Part shown: piece after piece, positions 34,419-43,217 of the stretch | How positions within the stretch are numbered: the first letter of the stretch is position 1 | How the letters are laid out: every line of letters starts with the position of its first letter | Assembly (NCBI GenBank): GCA_026225055.1 | Contig: JAMFSA010000254.1 | Location: 62,001 to 126,000 of the forward strand | DNA: 64,000 nt | From: Mucilaginibacter xinganensis | GTDB taxonomy: Bacteria; Bacteroidota; Bacteroidia; Sphingobacteriales; Sphingobacteriaceae | Reading direction: 5' to 3' | The notes under the pieces: generated by a model | Databases searched by the model: none | What the model was told of the DNA's origin: nothing | Seen by the model: the letters and a program-made list of their open reading frames with translations, nothing else | Program-made: the position numbers and the translations under genes

Positions 34419-35222
34419 ATGGACTTGTTTTCATTACACCAAAAAACGGCTGTGGTTACGGGCGCGCTCGGGCTCATTGGTAAAAAACACTGTGAAGCAT
34501 TGGCTTTAGCTGGCGCGAATGTAGTGGTGGCCGATGTTAATTCCGGGCGATCTGCTGAGTTTGCGCAGGAACTGGGCTCGCAGCACATAGGTATTGGTAT
34601 TGATGTTACCAATAAAACATCTGTCACCAACGCATTAAACCAAGTAATAACCAAATACGGTTCGGTTGATATACTGGTAAACAATGCCGCGATAAACGAT
34701 ATGTTCGAGAACCCTACACTGGCTAAAGATCTGTCGGCATTTGAGAATTACCCGTTGGATGTTTTCCAGCGATCATTGGATGTAAACATTACCGGTGTGT
34801 TCTTATGCTCGCAGGTGTTTGGTTCGGCAATGGCTGAGCAGGGTAGCGGGAGCATTATCAACATTGCATCAACCTATGGCATGGTTGGTCCCGACCAAAC
34901 TATTTACCGTAACGAGTGCGGGGAGCAAACTTTTTATAAGTCGGCGGCATACCCGGTTACCAAAGGGGCCATTATCAATTTTACACGCTTTTTAGCCGCT
35001 TATTGGGGCGATAAAGGAGTGAGGGTGAATACGCTTTCGCCGGGTGGAGTCGAGAACGGACAGAACGAGTATTTTATTCATAATTATTCAGCAAAAACAT
35101 TATTGGGCCGCATGGCCAAAGCAAACGATTATCAGGGCGCGCTAATTTTTCTGGCCAGTGAAGCATCTGCTTACATGACCGGGGCAAACCTTGTGGTAGA
35201 CGGTGGCTGGACAGCAATTTAA
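34419..35222 (+). CDS. PtmA-like short-chain dehydrogenase
   Basis: A 267-residue SDR starting one base after the aminotransferase stop. The cofactor motif TGALGLIGKKH (14-24) with its two-residue variation is like PtmA-type flagellin-glycosylation dehydrogenases. NNAA spans 88-91, and the catalytic set is Ser151, Tyr178 and Lys182 (YPVTK). A long insertion around residues 155-178 (GPDQTIYRNECGEQTFYKS) lies next to the active site and likely shapes a sugar pocket. It should reduce or oxidise the sugar intermediate before or after amination. Confidence 0.88.
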   Translation: MDLFSLHQKTAVVTGALGLIGKKHCEALALAGANVVVADVNSGRSAEFAQELGSQHIGIGIDVTNKTSVTNALNQVITKYGSVDILVNNAAINDMFENPTLAKDLSAFENYPLDVFQRSLDVNITGVFLCSQVFGSAMAEQGSGSIINIASTYGMVGPDQTIYRNECGEQTFYKSAAYPVTKGAIINFTRFLAAYWGDKGVRVNTLSPGGVENGQNEYFIHNYSAKTLLGRMAKANDYQGALIFLASEASAYMTGANLVVDGGWTAI

Positions 35223-35236
35223 AAATCAACCAGATC

Positions 35237-36670
35237 ATGAAAGATATTTTACAAAAAAAAGCATCACGCATTAAATTATTGATCACCGATTGTGACGGCG
35301 TTTTAACCGATGGCGGCGTTTATTACGGCGAAGAAGGCGAACAACTGAAAAAATTTAACATACAGGATGGCATGGGTGTTGAGCGCCTGCGTAAACTGCT
35401 GGGCATTGAAACTGCTATTATAACCGGCGAAACATCGCCATCTGTAGTTAAACGTGCCCAGAAATTACAGATCACTGAATTGCATTTGCTGGCAAAAGAT
35501 AAACCGGCAGTGTTAAAAGAAATGGTGGCTCGCCTGCAATTAACAGGTGAGGAGATTGCCTATATCGGCGATGATTATAATGATTTGGAAATAATGAAGC
35601 TGGTAGGATTTACAGCAAGTCCTGCCAATGCATTACCCGGCATCAAAGCCCAGGTTGATTATGTATGCGAGAGCAAAGGCGGCGAAGGTTGTTTCCGTGA
35701 ATTTGCGGAGCTGATTATCGACCTGAAAAGTGAAGGTTTTGAGCCGGTTAGTGAAGTTATCACCCTGAATAATGGCCGAAAAATAGGTAAGGGACAGCAA
35801 TGTTACATCATCGCGGAGATCGGGATTAACCATAATGGTTCGCTTGAAATTACCAAAAAACTGATTGATGAAGCCGTTGCAGCAAAAGCCGACGCGGTTA
35901 AATTTCAGAAACGTACACCTGAAATTTGCGTACCTAAAGACCAGTGGGAAGTAATGCGCGATACCCCATGGGGCAGGATGAGCTACATCGATTATAAACG
36001 CAAAACCGAGTTTGGTATAGCTGAATATGCCACTATTGATCAGTATTGCAAAAAAGTAGGCATTGATTGGTTCGTATCAACCTGGGATGTGCCTTCAGTT
36101 GATTTTATGGAGCAATTTGATACCGTAATGTACAAACTGGCATCAGCCTCATTAACTGATTTCGCGCTGATAGAAAGGATACTGGAAACGGGCCGACCCC
36201 TAATGTTATCAACCGGTATGTCGACCATGAAAGAGATTGAGAATGCGCTGGCATTCATCAATGCATTTAGTCCCGATTACCCGCTATTTGTAGCACATTC
36301 AACCTCAGCATACCCTTGCAAACCGGAGGAACTTAATTTGAGAATGATTCAAACGTTGGAGAATAAATTCCCAGGCATACCTATTGGCTATTCGGGCCAT
36401 GAAACAGGTTTGGCCACTACCGTAGCTGCGGTTACCATGGGAGCAACTTTTGTTGAAAGACATTTCACGCTTGATCGTGCCATGTGGGGTTCAGACCATG
36501 CGGCATCTGTTGAGCCGCAAGGTTTACAACGTTTGGTACGCGATATCCGCGATGTGGAAATTGCCGCGGGTGATGGCGTAAAAAAAGTTTATGAATCGGA
36601 GCTTGGGCCAATGAAAAGGCTGCGTGTGAATATCAGTGACGAATACAAAGAGAAACCTTTGATAGGCTAA
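35237..36670 (+). CDS. Fusion of KdsC-like HAD phosphatase and NeuB-like synthase, SAF domain absent
   Basis: 477 residues. Residues 1-165 are a HAD IIIC phosphatase with DCDGVLTDGG (Asp18, Asp20) and GDDYNDLEIM (about 111-120), like KdsC. Residues 185-450 form a NeuB-like TIM barrel with AEIGINHNG, KFQKRTPE, metal ligands His388 (GYSGHE) and His409 (ERHFTLD), spaced 21 apart as in known NeuB. NeuB adds PEP to an aldose to make a 3-deoxy-2-ulosonic acid. The protein ends soon after the barrel, so the usual SAF/antifreeze-like domain (about 60 residues) is missing. The fusion suggests condensation with a sugar phosphate followed by dephosphorylation, as in the 9-phosphate sialic acid route. 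Confidence 0.9.
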   Translation: MKDILQKKASRIKLLITDCDGVLTDGGVYYGEEGEQLKKFNIQDGMGVERLRKLLGIETAIITGETSPSVVKRAQKLQITELHLLAKDKPAVLKEMVARLQLTGEEIAYIGDDYNDLEIMKLVGFTASPANALPGIKAQVDYVCESKGGEGCFREFAELIIDLKSEGFEPVSEVITLNNGRKIGKGQQCYIIAEIGINHNGSLEITKKLIDEAVAAKADAVKFQKRTPEICVPKDQWEVMRDTPWGRMSYIDYKRKTEFGIAEYATIDQYCKKVGIDWFVSTWDVPSVDFMEQFDTVMYKLASASLTDFALIERILETGRPLMLSTGMSTMKEIENALAFINAFSPDYPLFVAHSTSAYPCKPEELNLRMIQTLENKFPGIPIGYSGHETGLATTVAAVTMGATFVERHFTLDRAMWGSDHAASVEPQGLQRLVRDIRDVEIAAGDGVKKVYESELGPMKRLRVNISDEYKEKPLIG

Positions 36671-37612
36671 ATGACACAAGAAAAAGTAGTTACTATAACC
36701 ACCATTATACTTGCCTGTTGGGCGGTCTTTATCATAGCGTGGGAACGGATCTCGCCCTATCGTAAAGGCCTGCCTTTTTTCAGGGAAGGCTTTTGGGTTG
36801 ATCTGGTTTGGTACACCATTATACAAAGCTATTTTTTAAAGATCGTCATCTTTGATTATATCATTGCCCCGGTACAAAAAAGCTTCGACTGGTCGCATAT
36901 TCAATTTGTATCGCACTGGCCCATTGCGGTGCAGGTGCTATTCTTTTTGATTACGCATGATCTGTACATCTATCTTTTTCACCGGTTTCAGCATTCCAGT
37001 AAATTCTTTTGGCGTACACATGAGGCGCATCATTCGGGCAAACAGATCGATTTCCTGTCGGGATCACGTTCACATATTGTGGAGATACTGATCAATCAAA
37101 CGATAGAATTTGCACCCATCATTATTTTAGGGGCCGACCCTATGGTGGTGCCAATAAAAGCCATGTTGGATGCCATGTTCGGTATGTTCATCCATGCCAA
37201 CATCAATGTAAAAATGGGCAAGTTCAAGTATTTTTTCAACTCGCCCGAATTGCATTTATGGCACCATGCCAATTATCAGGAGGTTTTTCACGCTAATTTT
37301 TCAACCAAATTCTCGGTGTGGGATCATTTGTTTGGTACCGTGTATGATCCTGACTTTGCGCCGGGCAACGAGCCGGAGAACTGGGGGCTGTATTATGATT
37401 ACCCTAAAGATTACTTTCTACAGCATGCCTTTTCGGTAAAGCGCTTTGATGAAAAGGCCTTATTAAGATATAAGTGGTTTAAAAATTATTACACTTTACG
37501 GCATCGGCTTAATAGTAGTATCATGCAATTGCTCCCATTAAAACATAAAACTGTAATGGAGAAACCCGTAGCCACGCAATTACATGTTGAAGAAGAGGTA
37601 ATTGAAGCCTAG
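36671..37612 (+). CDS. Sterol desaturase / fatty acid hydroxylase family membrane protein
   Basis: 313 residues. Its ATG directly follows the previous TAA. Four hydrophobic segments lie in the first half (for example TIILACWAVFIIAW). The di-iron histidine motifs are all present: HDLYIYLFHR, HEAHH in THEAHHSGK, and HLWHHAN. The family hydroxylates or desaturates lipids or carotenoids at the membrane. Its place as last gene of the sugar-acid operon suggests that the final glycolipid or its carrier is oxygenated, or that it serves an unrelated lipid. The His ligands look complete. Confidence 0.88.
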   Translation: MTQEKVVTITTIILACWAVFIIAWERISPYRKGLPFFREGFWVDLVWYTIIQSYFLKIVIFDYIIAPVQKSFDWSHIQFVSHWPIAVQVLFFLITHDLYIYLFHRFQHSSKFFWRTHEAHHSGKQIDFLSGSRSHIVEILINQTIEFAPIIILGADPMVVPIKAMLDAMFGMFIHANINVKMGKFKYFFNSPELHLWHHANYQEVFHANFSTKFSVWDHLFGTVYDPDFAPGNEPENWGLYYDYPKDYFLQHAFSVKRFDEKALLRYKWFKNYYTLRHRLNSSIMQLLPLKHKTVMEKPVATQLHVEEEVIEA

Positions 37613-37620
37613 TGACCTGA

Positions 37621-38466
37621 TTATTTTTCTCCATAAATTACTAAAGCTCCAAAGTTCAACAAAGCACCACCATCGGGATTTTTTGATTTGAATAGCTCTT
37701 CAACTTCAGTTTTAATAGTATTAACTGTAGCTTGGGATGCGCCGGCCATCGCCGCTACAATAGGAGCTCCTACTTCAAGCATCATCTCCCAATAAAGGTC
37801 AAAGCTTTTATAATCAACCTTGCTTACTATTTCACTTTCTTTGATGTTTTTAAATCCTGCCTGCTTTAAAATATTGGCTATTAAACCGGGTGCGCCACAA
37901 CGGAACATGCCGGGAGCGCCGGGTACAGGTGGTGGCATCGGAATATGTTTGCCTATCACGCTCATGATCACAGTTACCCAGTCGTTTTGTGCCGGGACGG
38001 ACCACACTGCAGTTGCCAGTCGCCCGCCAGGTTTTAACACTCTGTACATTTCATTCGCGGCTAATTGCATATCCGGGAAAAACATAAAACCCATACGGCA
38101 GCTGATCGCGTCGAAAGCCTCCTGTTGAAAGGGCAGTTCACAAATATCAGCCACCAGCGTATCATAATTGCTTAATCCGCGCGTAACTGCATTTCCCCGG
38201 GCAATAGCCAGCATATCTTCAGCGACATCGATCCCTGTTACCTTACCCTTGGAGGCTATGGCGGCAATGCTAAGTCCTGGTTCACCGGTTCCGGCGGCGA
38301 TATCCAGCACGTGATCTGTAGTATGGATGTGCAGGCTCTCAATAATGGCATCGCCCATGGGTTTAAGAAAATCCATGTTAAAAGCATCCCATTTTTTCCA
38401 TCCCGGTGAAAACTTGTTCCACGACTGTTTTTGCTGTTCGCGGATCTGCTGAAGTTGTGGTTCCAT
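37621..38466 (-). CDS. Class I SAM-dependent methyltransferase
   Basis: 281 residues. Motif I is VLDIAAGTGEPGLSIA (53-68), motif II includes ISCRMGFMFFPD, and LKPGGRLATAVWS is the post-motif III strand. The overall form resembles UbiE/COQ5-like small-molecule methyltransferases. The target is unknown. The gene converges with the sugar-acid operon with an eight-base gap, so it is unlikely to be co-regulated with it. Confidence 0.9.
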   Translation of the reverse strand: MEPQLQQIREQQKQSWNKFSPGWKKWDAFNMDFLKPMGDAIIESLHIHTTDHVLDIAAGTGEPGLSIAAIASKGKVTGIDVAEDMLAIARGNAVTRGLSNYDTLVADICELPFQQEAFDAISCRMGFMFFPDMQLAANEMYRVLKPGGRLATAVWSVPAQNDWVTVIMSVIGKHIPMPPPVPGAPGMFRCGAPGLIANILKQAGFKNIKESEIVSKVDYKSFDLYWEMMLEVGAPIVAAMAGASQATVNTIKTEVEELFKSKNPDGGALLNFGALVIYGEK

Positions 38467-38523
38467 ATCGAAGGTTTTATTAAAGATGGTTATAGTTCAT
38501 TGCAAGTCTATCAAATCAACTAT

Positions 38524-41500
38524 TTATCCTGATTTCTGCGGGGTGCTTGTACCAAACAGGGAGAATATTTTTAGGACAGCCGGGATACCTGCACTAAAGG
38601 CGGTTATATAAGTAATTACCTTTGAGTATGATTCCTGTTGCGATGCAAACAGAAATGCTAATATGGCCACTATAGCCAAATTCAGCGGCATCTTTAAGTT
38701 TCCCCATTTCCCGTTATCCTTTACCTGTTCCTTTATCCGTTCCATTTCTTTTTCACCAATGGCCGTCAGTATAAAATTCCTGAAACCCCGGTTAAACAAA
38801 ATTAAAGCGCCATCATTATTAATGATCAATCCTTTGCACATCAGCATGCTTAAGTTAAAATCATCAAATGAATTAACAAAGCCATCCTCGGCAAGATCAT
38901 ACAACAGGAATTTTTCTTCGTGGGTGAGTGACTGCCATATATCAGTATAAAAATATTGTGAGGTAAGCTGTAATTTAAAGATGATCGAGTCTGTTAACTG
39001 CTCTTTTACCTCCTCATTTAACGATCCTGCGTTAATACCCCTATCCAGGTATTTTAAGAATACTTTTTGCATGGCATGTAAAAAGCGGCTGTAACGGGTT
39101 TCTTCAGTTACTGCCCTTTTCAGTATTTGGACATTTTTAGGTACGCTTGAACCAATCAAAGGATCGATCAGCACATGGAAATTACCAAGCAATACGTACC
39201 ACCGGCTCATTTCGCTTTCAAAGGCCGGATCGGGCTGCTCCCCGTTGAATGAATCAAGAAAAATAAGCGGATGCATGGTAGATATAATGATCACTTTGCT
39301 TGTTTTTTGTTCGATCAGCGATTCCAGCAGATCCAGCTTTATTTTGTTTACGCCCGAATCTTTAATGTTATATTCAAAATGGTTAATTATAACCAGGCCA
39401 TGGCCGGCGAGTATAGCCTTTTTATGCCTTTTCCAGTCCGGATCTGTCTCTCCATTTTCGGCAGAAATTATCATCATATCCGCTATAAAAACATTATATT
39501 TTAATTGACCGGCATTGTTTATCAGCAGCGAATTACCATCAGCGCTCAGTATTTTTTGTCTGTTTATTTTATCTGTTAATTTTTGTAATGTATTTGCCCC
39601 TGGCGATCCAACAAGTAATGCCATATTGTTAAACTCATTGTTTTCCAGTAGTTCGCTATCCATTTCTCCCCAGTTTTTAGTTGGCAACATATTTAATGAA
39701 AACAATTTCCTGGTAACCTGGTACACAACGAAATAGAATAGAAGTACAGATGTGATCAGCAGGATCCAGAAAAGCACATCGGGAGTTTCATAATTAACAT
39801 GCGACAATGAACTGACCTTTAGATAACTTGCCGTGTCTATTTTATAAAAGGTTTGTACGGGCGACTTATCACCACTTTGCTTGTTGAGTTTGGTAAAGAA
39901 CACACTATTGCCTGCGGATGATAAATTCAGATTATTATTCTGTACCTCAATATTATCTGTTTGCAAACGGAACGCGTTTAATATTTGTGCTGTCAGCAGG
40001 TCCTCGTTTGTGTACCTTGAAATACGCTTTATACTATCGGCTAACTTTTTGCCTGAATCAATTCTAACCCAGTCGATAAAAAAACCATCTAAATAAATAC
40101 CCGATGTATAGATCTGATTGTTCTTAATACTATCTAATTTCCGGTTAGTTGCCTGCAAGTTTTTACTGTTAATACTTGTCTTGTTCAATAATGAGCCGGC
40201 GAAATTCAATTGCCTGTAACGGGTATCCAGATTCTGTTCGTAATTGAACGAGTAAATAAAAAAGAATGCTGCCGGTATTCCGCTTGAAATTACCAGCCGG
40301 GTTGTAGCCATCAGGGCGTAGCTGCGGGCAAACGTCCACGTGATGCGGTGCTTCGCTTTAAATTGATGAAGTTTTACAAGTGAACGCCCGCTCAGTATGG
40401 AAAGAACAGGGAAAATGGCTATCAGGATCACTTCATAAAGCACTAAAAAGAAGCAGTGCGTGCCGGTAAGACTAAAAAAGGCCGAAATATCAAGCAGCAA
40501 TATAATTGCAGATAACCAGGCTATGGTTTTTACCTTAAATTTATACTTATACTGGTCCGTATTTTTGTATTTCTCTGCAAAAAAACCGTTTAAAAATATG
40601 GATGTAAGCAGTACAGATACCAAAACCAGGTATAGGTAGGCTAAAAATGAACAAAAATTAAAGAAGATGATCAGCATTAAAATAACAAAGAGATTGGCAA
40701 TAATGGCCAGGTTATACTGGTGATGGGCAGATATGTGCGGCCCAACCCAGGAAGTATCAAAGCGCTGCTTTTTAAATGACGAATGCCTTGACGAAACCAG
40801 GAAAACAATAAGGTATTTAATACTCAGGAAAATAAGCATCCCTGTTAGCATGCATACGGTAAATGTGTAGACTTCGGTATCCCTTATATCATTGTACTCC
40901 AGGTCCTCAAATATTATGGTATAATAAGGCAGGCCGGGGACTGGTTTAATTTTCACATAGTATGGCTTGCCATAATATTCCGCTTTAAAGCTGGTATCCG
41001 AATTAGCCTCAATACTGCTTAACAGATCTTTATCATCAACAAATTCTTGTTGCAGATTATCCAAAAGGTTACGGTTTGTTATTGAATGATAGAGAACCCA
41101 GCCCGCTTTACTTATAATGGCAAACTGGTAACCATCGGGCATAGCTACTTTATCAAAGCTCTTTAAGTTTAAACTCATGGCTACCACCGAATCTTTACCG
41201 ATTTTTTTTGCGATCATAGAGATCACCGACCGGTAAGTGCCATTGGTATAAGAATATATTTGGTCGAGATAGAATTTATGATTGCCTACGGTATACTTAC
41301 CGGCTTCATTAAAATAACTTCGATTCTTATAATTGCCTTTTGGGTCGTTATTAGAGTCGACAGTGAGGTTAGTTAGTTCAGTAGCGTTGCCATCCAGCCA
41401 ATAAACTTCCTTTATATCCAGGTCAGGGGCGTATTTTCTTAATAATGCGCCGTATTTGCTTTTTGATTTTCGTAATAAACGAACATCGGTATCAACTAAT

Positions 41501-42651
41501 GTACGGTTCATTTTAAATGAGTCGAGCAGATTGTAGGCTACGTTTACCTCCCCGGTAAATGCCCCATTAATTTTTGATGCAAGTACATTGCGTGAATAGG
41601 TATCACTGGGATAGGATACATAGCCCTTGGTTTTGGAATAAGGGTAAGGCAGCAGATCCTGTTTTATATCGATACAATATTTAAAGAATACAAAAAAGAG
41701 AAGCGACATCAGCACTATTGAAACCAGCACCGATGCTATTGCATCATTAATGGTAAGCCGGTCCTTATTACCCATATGATAAAGTTTGATCCATGGGAGC
41801 GAAACCAGCATAGTAACCAGAATGGTCATCAGCAGTAGTAGAACCCAAAGTGGCAATTGATTTTTTTCTTGTTGATAATCAGCGTTTTTAAGTAGGCCGG
41901 TAATTATCCATTTATCATTGTCATAGGTATATACCGGGTGCGAAAAAACTTTGTAATCCGTCTCACCAATTTGCAGGCTATGAACGCCCGGTGTAGTGAT
42001 CTGGCTTTTTTTATTCAAAAGGGAATCGGGTTCATTATCATTTAAGCCGGTAGGGTAATCCTCATAAACTTTATGCTTATTGATAAAAACAAGATAATAA
42101 CTGAATACATCTCTTAACAGGAGTGGTTTAATGAACTGATCGTATTCAAATTGAATGCCTATAGTAGTGCCGCTAAGATTAACCTTAGCGCCGGCTGAGT
42201 CTGGCGCTTTACCGTCCGCTGGTTTATTTACAAATAAAGTGATACGTGAGTCAGCATCTATGTAAAACCTATTGCCCGAGGTATCATTGCCTATGTAAGC
42301 AATATGACCAGCATTAGCATATTTATTTGCTTGTTCGGGCAGTAGTAATGTGAAATTTTTACGGGAGTATTGAGCGATGTACCGCTTTAACTTTTCCAGA
42401 TCCTTATCCTGTCTATTATTCGAGTATTTATAATAATCATTAATCAGGCTGGTAATTTGTTTTTCAGATGTTCCTATCTTTTGGCGGAGGCCACGATCAA
42501 TTTTACGCAGGCACCGAAAGCGGCGTTCCTGTACGGTTCTTTCATTGTTTGGGAGGTACATGAAGAAGTAACATGCGCCTAAAGCAATCAATATTACAAG
42601 TGTTATTAAAACACCAGCCTGGTTTTTACTAAAAGAGAATAATTTCTGCAT
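38524..42651 (-). CDS. Giant multi-pass sensor protein with two Cache-like regions and NTPase-like module
   Basis: 1375 residues; I do not recognise the whole protein. A membrane segment at about 12-31 is followed by an extracytoplasmic Cache-like region, two membrane segments near 275-330, a second Cache-like region (about 335-600), several more membrane segments, another outer loop and a final segment near residue 975. The cytoplasmic part contains a P-loop-like sequence LLVGSPGANT (1012-1021) without the Walker Lys, a LVIINHFE strand like Walker B, and a winged-helix-like region (LTHEEKFLLYDLAEDGF, CKGLIINNDGALILF). Two membrane segments close it. It looks like a signal-transducing STAND-like ATPase relative that may bind but not hydrolyse nucleotide. 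Confidence 0.75.
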   Translation of the reverse strand: MQKLFSFSKNQAGVLITLVILIALGACYFFMYLPNNERTVQERRFRCLRKIDRGLRQKIGTSEKQITSLINDYYKYSNNRQDKDLEKLKRYIAQYSRKNFTLLLPEQANKYANAGHIAYIGNDTSGNRFYIDADSRITLFVNKPADGKAPDSAGAKVNLSGTTIGIQFEYDQFIKPLLLRDVFSYYLVFINKHKVYEDYPTGLNDNEPDSLLNKKSQITTPGVHSLQIGETDYKVFSHPVYTYDNDKWIITGLLKNADYQQEKNQLPLWVLLLLMTILVTMLVSLPWIKLYHMGNKDRLTINDAIASVLVSIVLMSLLFFVFFKYCIDIKQDLLPYPYSKTKGYVSYPSDTYSRNVLASKINGAFTGEVNVAYNLLDSFKMNRTLVDTDVRLLRKSKSKYGALLRKYAPDLDIKEVYWLDGNATELTNLTVDSNNDPKGNYKNRSYFNEAGKYTVGNHKFYLDQIYSYTNGTYRSVISMIAKKIGKDSVVAMSLNLKSFDKVAMPDGYQFAIISKAGWVLYHSITNRNLLDNLQQEFVDDKDLLSSIEANSDTSFKAEYYGKPYYVKIKPVPGLPYYTIIFEDLEYNDIRDTEVYTFTVCMLTGMLIFLSIKYLIVFLVSSRHSSFKKQRFDTSWVGPHISAHHQYNLAIIANLFVILMLIIFFNFCSFLAYLYLVLVSVLLTSIFLNGFFAEKYKNTDQYKYKFKVKTIAWLSAIILLLDISAFFSLTGTHCFFLVLYEVILIAIFPVLSILSGRSLVKLHQFKAKHRITWTFARSYALMATTRLVISSGIPAAFFFIYSFNYEQNLDTRYRQLNFAGSLLNKTSINSKNLQATNRKLDSIKNNQIYTSGIYLDGFFIDWVRIDSGKKLADSIKRISRYTNEDLLTAQILNAFRLQTDNIEVQNNNLNLSSAGNSVFFTKLNKQSGDKSPVQTFYKIDTASYLKVSSLSHVNYETPDVLFWILLITSVLLFYFVVYQVTRKLFSLNMLPTKNWGEMDSELLENNEFNNMALLVGSPGANTLQKLTDKINRQKILSADGNSLLINNAGQLKYNVFIADMMIISAENGETDPDWKRHKKAILAGHGLVIINHFEYNIKDSGVNKIKLDLLESLIEQKTSKVIIISTMHPLIFLDSFNGEQPDPAFESEMSRWYVLLGNFHVLIDPLIGSSVPKNVQILKRAVTEETRYSRFLHAMQKVFLKYLDRGINAGSLNEEVKEQLTDSIIFKLQLTSQYFYTDIWQSLTHEEKFLLYDLAEDGFVNSFDDFNLSMLMCKGLIINNDGALILFNRGFRNFILTAIGEKEMERIKEQVKDNGKWGNLKMPLNLAIVAILAFLFASQQESYSKVITYITAFSAGIPAVLKIFSLFGTSTPQKSG

Positions 42652-43217
42652 AATAGTATTATTTAAGACGTATTTGTAGGCTTACGATAATATTAACTAA
42701 AGCAGGATCTGAATAAGGTAGAAGAAGAAGAGGTTGCTTATCTAATTGTTAATGATTAACTTAGGGTAAATGTAAAATATTTTTATTTAGGAAACAATCC
42801 TTTGCAAACAGTACATTTTTACATGCCGGTACCTAATGATGATCTATCACGTAAAGTACATTGTTTTCATCGCTGAAGTAAGCAATGTTGGTGATCTTTT
42901 CCATGGCCTAATTTTTATCTGTTTAAGGTAAATGCGGTTTTATAAACCTGCTTTTACTATTAGTCGGATTTTATTGCAGCAGAGGGAACAAGAAATTTTA
43001 TTTTAATTGATCCGCTTGTATTTCAGCCGATGACTTTACTTCAATTAACATTTCATCCATAATCAATTATCAATTGGTATATATGCTTCGCCCTGCTATG
43101 CCTATTTTAGCCGGAATATATTAACCAATTGTTGACGATGAACGGATATAGCAATTAATTAGTGCCGTATCCTAAAATCTCATTCAGAAAACTACTTATA
43201 AATACAAGATTATATAA
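42652..43217. other. 566-base intergenic region with a 23-codon ORF
   Basis: AT-rich. On the minus strand 42833-42904 encodes MEKITNIAYFSDENNVLYVI then DHH and TAG; it may be a fragment of a lost gene. I could not place a promoter for the GH2 gene or for the sensor gene with confidence, and found no terminator or repeat. Confidence 0.4.
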
